DNA of 10,945 bases, taken from NCBI GenBank assembly GCA_017413305.1, contig JAFPUA010000036.1, forward strand, positions 1-10,945. Direction: 5' to 3'. Below are positions 6,085 through 10,945 of this stretch, piece after piece. The DNA is from Candidatus Ruminimicrobiellum caprinum. Its GTDB lineage: Bacteria; Elusimicrobiota; Endomicrobiia; Endomicrobiales; Endomicrobiaceae. The translations under genes and the position numbers were made by a program. The notes under the pieces are model-generated. The model was not told where the DNA came from. It did not search any database and saw only the letters and a program-made list of their open reading frames with translations. How positions within the stretch are numbered: the first letter of the stretch is position 1; every line of letters begins with the position of its first letter.

Positions 6085-6810
6085 ATGATTAAACTTGGTG
6101 TTAATATTGATCATATTGCAACATTAAGGCAGGCCAGAATGGAAGAGTTTCCCTCTCCTGTTAAGGCTATGTCTGTGTGCGAAAAAGCCGGTGCCGATTC
6201 AATAACCACTCATTTAAGAGAAGATAGGCGACACATTCAAGACAGAGATGTTTTTGAAATAAAAGAAGCTATGAGAACAAAGCTGAACTTTGAAATGGCG
6301 GCTTGCGACGAGATAGTAAATATAGCTTTAAAATTAGAACCGTATTCGGTATGTATTGTTCCGGAAAAAAGGCAGGAAGTTACGACAGAAGGCGGTTTAG
6401 ATGTTGCTGGCCAAAAAGCGCATCTTGCCGAAGTTGTAAAAAAACTTAAAGATAAAGGCATAGTTGTAAGTATGTTTATTGATCCGGCAAAGGAGCAGAT
6501 AGAAGCTTGTGCCGATATTAAAGCTGATGCAGTAGAAATACATACAGGAAAATACGCTAATTTGTTTAAAATATCAAAAGATAATGCCGTAGAAGAGTTG
6601 CAAAATATAAAAAAGTCAGCAACACTTGCAAAGCAGTGCGGCTTGATATTTAATGCAGGACACGGATTAGATTATGACAATGTTTTTGATATTTGTGCAA
6701 TAGATAATCTTAACGAACTTAATATAGGTTTTTCTATAATAGCAAGAGCTGTTTTTGACGGTTTGGAAACTGCGGTTTTTGAGATGAAAAAAATATTGTC
6801 AAAATACTAA
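6085..6810 (+). CDS. pdxJ: Pyridoxine 5'-phosphate synthase
   Basis: PdxJ closes the pyridine ring from 1-deoxy-D-xylulose 5-phosphate and 3-amino-2-oxopropyl phosphate in the DXP-dependent vitamin B6 pathway; it is a cytosolic TIM-barrel octamer. The 241 residues match the family length. Diagnostic motifs are all present: NIDHIATLRQAR (7-18), THLREDRRHIQDRD (42-55) with the catalytic His43 and Arg45, FEMA with Glu70 (69-72), TTEGGLDV (100-107), EIHTGKYA (151-158) and FNAGHGLDYDNV (189-200) with His193. An in-frame TTG at 6079 would add two residues, but it abuts the -10 box and could not be in a transcript from this promoter; the canonical N-terminus begins at ATG 6085. No Shine-Dalgarno precedes it, as expected for leaderless translation. 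It appears to be its own unit, with a new promoter at its 3' end driving the tRNA. Confidence 0.95.
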   Translation: MIKLGVNIDHIATLRQARMEEFPSPVKAMSVCEKAGADSITTHLREDRRHIQDRDVFEIKEAMRTKLNFEMAACDEIVNIALKLEPYSVCIVPEKRQEVTTEGGLDVAGQKAHLAEVVKKLKDKGIVVSMFIDPAKEQIEACADIKADAVEIHTGKYANLFKISKDNAVEELQNIKKSATLAKQCGLIFNAGHGLDYDNVFDICAIDNLNELNIGFSIIARAVFDGLETAVFEMKKILSKY

Positions 6811-6824
6811 AAATTTTGTATAAT
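6796..6824 (+). promoter_or_regulatory. Promoter of tRNA-Thr and probably the downstream operon
   Basis: TTGTCA (6796-6801), a 17-nt spacer and a perfect TATAAT (6819-6824). The -35 lies inside the last codons of pdxJ. Transcription would begin near 6831, about 79 nt before the mature tRNA. Confidence 0.65.
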
Positions 6825-6873
6825 TCACCGATTGAAAGTTTTAGTTGTTTCTTAATTGCTGTTGTCGTTTATT

Positions 6874-6900
6874 ATACATTGTACATCATACATTGTACAT
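6874..6900 (+). repeat. Tandem 13-bp direct repeat in the tRNA precursor leader
   Basis: ATACATTGTACAT occurs at 6874-6886 and again, identically, at 6888-6900, with one C between them (14-bp period). Each copy contains the palindrome TGTACA. It lies between the predicted transcription start and the tRNA, 9 nt before the 5' end of the tRNA. Confidence 0.85.
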
Positions 6901-6909
6901 TGCCATATT

Positions 6910-6982
6910 GCCGACATAGCTCAGTTGGTAGAGCAATCGCTTCGTAAGCGATGGGTCGGAGGTTCAAGTCCTCTTGTCGGCT
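6910..6982 (+). tRNA. tRNA-Thr (anticodon CGU, reads ACG)
   Basis: A full cloverleaf is visible. The acceptor stem is GCCGACA (6910-6916) with TGTCGGC (6975-6981), seven perfect pairs; the D stem is GCTC/GAGC; the anticodon stem is ATCGC/GCGAT around loop TTCGTAA (6941-6947), giving anticodon CGT (6943-6945). The variable loop is GGGTC, and the T stem GGAGG/CCTCT (one G-U) carries loop TTCAAGT (6963-6969). The discriminator base is T (6982). CCA is not encoded, so a CCA-adding enzyme is required. A run of eight Ts (6985-6992) follows three bases after the acceptor stem. The anticodon and the GCCGACA acceptor are typical of bacterial threonine tRNAs. Confidence 0.95.
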
Positions 6983-6992
6983 TATTTTTTTT

Positions 6993-6998
6993 GGTGGA
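6993..6998 (+). promoter_or_regulatory. Shine-Dalgarno site fixing the ATG 7004 start
   Basis: GGTGGA lies 5 nt before ATG 7004. It favours this start over the in-frame TTG at 6974, which lies inside the tRNA 3' end. Confidence 0.75.
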
Positions 6999-7003
6999 AA
7001 GAG

Positions 7004-9214
7004 ATGTTGTCAAAAGTTATAAAAAATTTTTCTTTAAAGAGTATTCTTTACGGGTTGCCGCTATTTTATTTTCTTGTTGCGGTAAGTTTTTATTTGGGTA
7101 CATATGATTCCGCACAGATAAAAATAACAATAGTGCAAGTCGGGGGAGCTTTTTTAATTTTTTCATGGCTTGTTAATAAGCTTGAAACGGATTTGTTTGA
7201 AAATTTGAAAAAAAATTATTTAGTTGTTTTGCCGATAGTTTTGTTTCTTTTATCGGGAATAGTTTCTTATTTTATTTCTCCGTATAAGCTTGCTTCGGCA
7301 AATGAATTGATAAAGCGCATTGTTTACTGTTTTTCGGCAGTGATAATAATAGACTGTTTTCAAGATAAGAAAAATTTGGAACGATTAATAAAATTTTTGA
7401 TTTGTGCAACATACATCGTTTGTATATACGGAGTTGTTCAGTTTATAGATACAAGGTTTTTCCCTGCACCTCCGGCAAAAGGTTTTGATCCGTTTATATG
7501 GCGTTGGGCTTTTGATAACAGAATTTTCTCGACATTCGGTAACCCGAACTTTTTAGGTGATTTTCTTGTTGTAATGAATCCTATAGTGTTGGCTTTGTTC
7601 TTGAAAAAAAGAAAATTTTATCTTTTGTTTCTGTGGACGCTTATTTGTTTTACAACTGTATTTTCGTATTCTAAAGGTGCGTGGCTGGGTTTTGGTGTAG
7701 GTTTGATAGTTTTTGCATTTTTATTTGCAGGGTTTGTTTATAATGCCGAAAGAAAGAAAAAAATTATTTTGATATCGGCAATGTCGATTGCAACATTGAT
7801 GATAGTAGTCGGCGGAATAGTTTTTCAGTTGAAAGCTCGTCCGGACAGTTCTTCTTTTAGAATATTTACATGGCAGTCATGCTGGGAAATGATAAATACT
7901 CATCCTGTTATGGGTACGGGTATCGGAACATTTTATTTAACATATCCGTCTTACAGAAGACCACAGATATTTTTTATAGAGGGTATGCATAATACGGAGA
8001 GTGATCATCCGGAAAACGAATATTTGGAAGTTTTTTACGACGAAGGGCTTATAGGGCTTGGAATATTTTTGCTGATTCTTTTTATGGTACTTTCCGTAGG
8101 GTTTAAGAATTTGGCATATTTTAAAAATAAAAAATCGCAAGATACATTGATGTATCTGCAGTTAGGCTTTATAGCGGCACTGATGTCGCAGATATTCCAT
8201 AATTGTGTTTGTGTTTCTTTAAGGTTTGTATCGTCGGGAGTTATGTTGTGGATGCTGGTAGGTTGTATACTTGCGACGGCTTTAAGTTGTTTGGATAAAA
8301 ACGAAGAAGATTCGGAAGCTTCGTTCAATATGCCTGTTGTTGTAAAAAGAGCTATTCAAGTGTTGTTGTTGGTTATAACTATCTCTGCCATAAATGTTTT
8401 TGTCGGATTTTTTCAGGCAGATGCTTTGCACGCAGAGGCGATAAAATATTCCAAAGCAAAAAATTGGGACAAAGCACTGGAACTTTATTCTAAAGTTATA
8501 GAAAAAAACAAGTCGTTTATTATGGCATATTATTTTAAAGCTAATAATTTTAGCGACAGATGGCAGAATGATGATCCTGAAAAAGCTCTTGAAGAGTATA
8601 AGGAAATTTGGAAACTGTCTCCGAATTATGTACAGTCGAAATTTCTTGCAGGTATGGTATATTCAAAGCTTGTTGCCTATTTCAATAATCAGATAGCAAT
8701 ACTTGCTAACGGAAACAATGAAGAAGCTTTGCAAAATGCGATAAAGAACAGAGAAACTTGTTTTAGAATGGCGGTATATTATTACAATCAGTACAAGATG
8801 ATAGATCCGATATTTCCGGCAGTTTATTATAACTTGGCAAACTTATACACGATATCGGGCAACTATGAGCTTGCAGAAAAAGAATATTTGGAACACATAA
8901 ATTTTCCGAACAAATTAAGAGAAAAACCTTACAATTTTTATGTGGAAAACTGGAAAAAAAGAAGAATGCACGAATATGCGGAAACATGTTTGAAGCTGGC
9001 GTCTTTGGAATATATGCTCGGTAAAAAAGAAGATTCCGAAAAAGTGTTCTTGGAAACTTTGAAATATGACGGAACAAATATTGATGCGTTGAAAAGTTTG
9101 TCCATGATTTACAGAGAAAATAAAAATAAAGAAATGTATGCAGAAGTTGTTAAGATATTAAAAGAAGTGTATCCTAACGATGAAAGTGTTCAAAAAATGT
9201 CAGACAAAATTTAA
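7004..9214 (+). CDS. O-antigen ligase/polymerase-family membrane protein with C-terminal TPR repeats
   Basis: The protein has 736 residues. The N-terminal ~470 residues are polytopic, with hydrophobic spans near 13-32, 40-57, 72-92, 105-118, 129-147, 184-200, 206-220, 227-245, 254-274, 348-368, 383-400, 409-430 and 449-470. A long extracytoplasmic loop between about 275 and 345 holds Wzy_C-type signatures: TWQSCWEMINTHPVMGTGIG (289-308) and HPENEYLEVFYDEGLIGLG (335-353). FSTFGNPNFLGDF (175-187) and SYSKGAWLGFG (221-231) are also typical. The C-terminal part (about 472-736) is helical with TPR units, e.g. AKNWDKALELYSKVIEKN (485-502), VYYNLANLYTISGNYELAEK (607-626) and ASLEYMLGKKEDSEKVFLE (666-684). 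Such proteins ligate or polymerise lipid-linked glycans at the outer face of the inner membrane; ligase, polymerase or protein glycosyltransferase cannot be distinguished here. ATG 7004 is supported by GGTGGA. It follows the tRNA by 21 nt and precedes metX by 15 nt. Confidence 0.82.
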   Translation: MLSKVIKNFSLKSILYGLPLFYFLVAVSFYLGTYDSAQIKITIVQVGGAFLIFSWLVNKLETDLFENLKKNYLVVLPIVLFLLSGIVSYFISPYKLASANELIKRIVYCFSAVIIIDCFQDKKNLERLIKFLICATYIVCIYGVVQFIDTRFFPAPPAKGFDPFIWRWAFDNRIFSTFGNPNFLGDFLVVMNPIVLALFLKKRKFYLLFLWTLICFTTVFSYSKGAWLGFGVGLIVFAFLFAGFVYNAERKKKIILISAMSIATLMIVVGGIVFQLKARPDSSSFRIFTWQSCWEMINTHPVMGTGIGTFYLTYPSYRRPQIFFIEGMHNTESDHPENEYLEVFYDEGLIGLGIFLLILFMVLSVGFKNLAYFKNKKSQDTLMYLQLGFIAALMSQIFHNCVCVSLRFVSSGVMLWMLVGCILATALSCLDKNEEDSEASFNMPVVVKRAIQVLLLVITISAINVFVGFFQADALHAEAIKYSKAKNWDKALELYSKVIEKNKSFIMAYYFKANNFSDRWQNDDPEKALEEYKEIWKLSPNYVQSKFLAGMVYSKLVAYFNNQIAILANGNNEEALQNAIKNRETCFRMAVYYYNQYKMIDPIFPAVYYNLANLYTISGNYELAEKEYLEHINFPNKLREKPYNFYVENWKKRRMHEYAETCLKLASLEYMLGKKEDSEKVFLETLKYDGTNIDALKSLSMIYRENKNKEMYAEVVKILKEVYPNDESVQKMSDKI

Positions 9215-9218
9215 AAAC

Positions 9219-9222
9219 GGAG
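9219..9222 (+). promoter_or_regulatory. Shine-Dalgarno site fixing the TTG start of metX
   Basis: GGAG is 7 nt before TTG at 9230-9232. No ATG or GTG is available in frame nearby until residue 20, which lies inside the conserved N-terminal region. Confidence 0.7.
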
Positions 9223-9229
9223 TTTTATT

Positions 9230-10357
9230 TTGAGTAAAGAAAAAGAAATAGTTGAAACTAAATATTATACTTTTGATAATCTTGTTATGAAAAACGGTAA
9301 AGTGTTGCCGAAAGTTACCGTAGCTTATGAAACTTACGGGACATTGAACGCCGAAAAAAATAACGCTATTCTTATAACGCATGCTTTTACCGGCGATGCA
9401 CATTGTGCCGGATATCATAAAGGAGACGAAAAGCCCGGTTGGTGGAACTCTATGGTTGGCCCCAAAAAAGCGTTTGACACAGACAAATATTTTGTTATAG
9501 CTTCAAATGTTTTGGGCGGTTGTGCCGGTACTACTGGCCCTGAATCAATTAACCCGGAAACAGGTAAACCGTACGGGACTGATTTTCCGATGGTTACAGT
9601 GTCGGATATGGTAAAAGTGCAGAAGAAGTTGGTAAACTTTTTAGGTATAACAAAACTTTTCTGTGTTGCAGGCGGGTCCATGGGCGGTATGCAGGTGCTG
9701 CAGTGGGCTATGGACTATCCGGACTTAATTTACTGTGCAATACCGATAGCGATAACTTTAAAATCTACACCTCAGCAGATAGCGTTTAACGAGGTAGGTC
9801 GTCAAGCAATAATGTCGGATGTGTCTTGGAACAATGGACATTATTACGGAAAAGCAGAAACGGAAAGAGGTTTGGCTGTTGCAAGAATGTTGGGACATAT
9901 TACATATATGAGCGACTATTCCATGCAGAAGAAGTTCCCTATTGATGAAGATAAAGAAAAAACTGCAGGGTTTAATTTCAATGCGGATTTTGAAGTAGAA
10001 GAATATTTGCGTTATAGAGGGAGTTCTTTTGTAAAAAGGTTTGATGCAAACAGTTACTTATATTTGTCAAAAGCAATAGATCATTTTGATGTGCAGAAAG
10101 AAGAGTTTTTGCCCGAGGACAAAAATATAGATATTAAATTTCTTGTGATATCTTTTGAGTCTGACTGGTTGTATCCTTCGTATCAATCGGAAAATATTGT
10201 AAAATTTTTGAAAATGAAAAATCAGGAAGTTACTTACTGCAATATACATTCGACTTACGGACATGATGCTTTTCTTCTTGAAATAAAAGATGAAACTAAT
10301 TTAATAAAAAACTTTTTAGGCAGATTGTATAACGAGGTTTTTGAAAGTGAAAAATAA
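9230..10357 (+). CDS. metX: Homoserine O-acetyltransferase
   Basis: MetX transfers acetyl from acetyl-CoA to homoserine, activating it for sulfhydrylation or trans-sulfuration to methionine; it is cytosolic. The 375 residues and the alpha/beta-hydrolase layout match the family. The nucleophile elbow is AGGSMGGMQVLQW (147-159) with Ser150. Asp312 in FESDWLYP (309-316) and His345 in YGHDAFLLE (343-351) complete the triad. Other signatures are ITHAFTGDAH (49-58), NVLGGCAGTTGPESINP (93-109) and RYRGSSFVKRFDANSYLYL (261-279). Some MetX-like enzymes use succinyl-CoA, and sequence inspection alone does not exclude this. Initiation is at TTG, supported by GGAG. The gene overlaps metW at its 3' end, the classic metXW arrangement. 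No SAM riboswitch or other methionine-sensing leader is visible upstream, as it sits mid-operon behind the ligase gene. Confidence 0.95.
   Translation: MSKEKEIVETKYYTFDNLVMKNGKVLPKVTVAYETYGTLNAEKNNAILITHAFTGDAHCAGYHKGDEKPGWWNSMVGPKKAFDTDKYFVIASNVLGGCAGTTGPESINPETGKPYGTDFPMVTVSDMVKVQKKLVNFLGITKLFCVAGGSMGGMQVLQWAMDYPDLIYCAIPIAITLKSTPQQIAFNEVGRQAIMSDVSWNNGHYYGKAETERGLAVARMLGHITYMSDYSMQKKFPIDEDKEKTAGFNFNADFEVEEYLRYRGSSFVKRFDANSYLYLSKAIDHFDVQKEEFLPEDKNIDIKFLVISFESDWLYPSYQSENIVKFLKMKNQEVTYCNIHSTYGHDAFLLEIKDETNLIKNFLGRLYNEVFESEK
10334..10337 (+). promoter_or_regulatory. Shine-Dalgarno site of metW inside metX
   Basis: GAGG is 9 nt before GTG 10347 but only 3 nt before TTG 10341, which favours the GTG as the metW start. 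Confidence 0.5.
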
Positions 10358-10940
10358 AAATATTTTGTTATCTCATATAAAAATTTGTGATATCGTTACA
10401 AAGAGGGCAAAAGTTTTAGACCTTGGTTGCGGTAACGGTGATTTAATGTACCTTTTGGAACAAAAGAAACAGGCTAATACGCAGGGTGTAGAAATATTGG
10501 AAGATGCAATATATAAATGTGTTGAGAAAGGTTTGTGTGTAATGCATTCCGATATCGATGGTGCGTTGGATTTTTATAAAGACGACACATTTGATTTTGT
10601 TATACTGAGCCAAAGTTTACAGCAGGTTACAAGAACTGCCGAAGTTTTAAAACAATGTTTAAGAATAGGTAAAAAAGTTATTGTTGCATTTCCTAACTTT
10701 GCACATATAACCGTAAGAAGTAAACTGTTCTTCGGCGGAAGAGCGCCTGTAACAAAAGCTCTTCCTTACGGATGGGACGACACACCGAATATCAGGTGTT
10801 TGAGTATAAAAGATTTTGAAATTTTTTGTAAACAGAAAGGATATAAAGTAGAAGAAAAATATTTTATAACTAACAGCAGATATTGTTATATATTGCCGAA
10901 CTTGTTCGCACAACAGGCAATATTTGTTATTAGTAAGTAA
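10347..10940 (+). CDS. metW: Methionine biosynthesis protein MetW (SAM-methyltransferase fold)
   Basis: MetW proteins are small class I methyltransferase-fold proteins that pair with MetX and are needed for its full activity in several bacteria. The 197 residues match the family. Motif I is VLDLGCGNGDL (23-33), with the acidic end of strand 2 at GVEI (47-50). The MetW-specific VAFPNFAH (113-120), GRAPVTKALPYGWDDTPNIR (131-150) and the LSIKDFEIFCKQKG stretch (152-165) clearly separate it from generic methyltransferases. The start is GTG 10347, chosen by spacing from GAGG at 10334-10337; a TTG at 10341 would add two residues. It overlaps metX by 11 nt, so the two are probably translationally coupled and made in fixed ratio. 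Confidence 0.9.
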   Translation: MKNKNILLSHIKICDIVTKRAKVLDLGCGNGDLMYLLEQKKQANTQGVEILEDAIYKCVEKGLCVMHSDIDGALDFYKDDTFDFVILSQSLQQVTRTAEVLKQCLRIGKKVIVAFPNFAHITVRSKLFFGGRAPVTKALPYGWDDTPNIRCLSIKDFEIFCKQKGYKVEEKYFITNSRYCYILPNLFAQQAIFVISK

Positions 10941-10945
10941 GAGGA
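10941..10945 (+). promoter_or_regulatory. Probable Shine-Dalgarno site of a further gene beyond the window
   Basis: GAGGA directly follows the metW stop at the window edge. It resembles the spacing seen at the other intra-operon junctions here and suggests the operon continues. Confidence 0.4.

Noticed and set aside
6974..7003. TTG 6974 as the start of the ligase/TPR gene
   Set aside because: It lies inside the tRNA acceptor stem and has no suitable Shine-Dalgarno; ATG 7004 has GGTGGA 5 nt upstream.
6856..7107. An 83-codon open frame containing IAQLVEQSLRKRWVGGSSPL
   Set aside because: This is the well-known spurious translation through a tRNA; it runs across the whole tRNA-Thr and into the ligase gene in another frame.
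645..10913. Minus-strand open frames of 64-124 codons throughout the window
   Set aside because: All lie opposite well-supported + strand genes, lack recognisable motifs, and are expected by chance in AT-rich coding DNA.
1..10945. CRISPR arrays, insertion sequences, phage genes or defence systems
   Set aside because: No spaced repeat series, transposase, integrase or defence-type domain was seen. The only possible inverted-repeat element is the cimA leader hairpin, which shows no target duplication.

Overview
The window is strongly AT-rich. It encodes a Gram-negative bacterium: there is an outer-membrane beta-barrel protein with a Sec signal and a terminal-Phe beta-signal, and an O-antigen ligase/polymerase-type protein. 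Lys/Asn/Ile-rich proteins, GTG and TTG starts beside good Shine-Dalgarno sites, and a tRNA without encoded CCA fit an AT-rich lineage such as Elusimicrobiota (Endomicrobia) or a related phylum. That assignment is an inference from overall feel, not a proven match. Every convincing gene lies on the + strand.

Layout. 1-332: the 3' part of an XRE-type HTH regulator whose coiled-coil tail now sits in another frame, an apparent frameshift. 333-525: a sigma70-type promoter and a roughly 157-nt 5' leader that folds almost entirely into one long imperfect hairpin. 526-2695: cimA (citramalate synthase) and, 13 nt later, a small outer-membrane beta-barrel gene. 2720-6014: a separate promoter and a 1063-residue protein of unusual architecture, with a signal peptide, a large Tiki/ChaN/TraB-like putative hydrolase domain, and then a 12-TM MFS-like transporter. 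6050-6810: a promoter whose -10 box lies six bases before the pdxJ ATG, predicting a leaderless pyridoxine-phosphate synthase mRNA. 6796-6982: a promoter, a tandem 13-bp repeat and tRNA-Thr(CGU). 7004-10940: an O-antigen-ligase/TPR protein starting 21 nt after the tRNA, then metX (homoserine O-acetyltransferase) and metW, tightly packed. The window ends in a Shine-Dalgarno-like GAGGA, so the operon probably continues.

How the genes fit together. CimA condenses pyruvate with acetyl-CoA to enter isoleucine synthesis without threonine deaminase. MetX and MetW form the classic pair that activates homoserine for methionine synthesis. PdxJ makes the vitamin B6 used by transaminases and by the sulfur-transfer steps downstream of MetX. 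The rest concerns the cell envelope. The four visible promoters all use a 17-nt spacer between hexamers close to TTGACA and TATAAT.

The most unusual items are the exported-hydrolase-like/MFS fusion, whose topology is hard to reconcile, and the rod-like leader RNA in front of cimA, which matches no riboswitch or T-box I can recognise.
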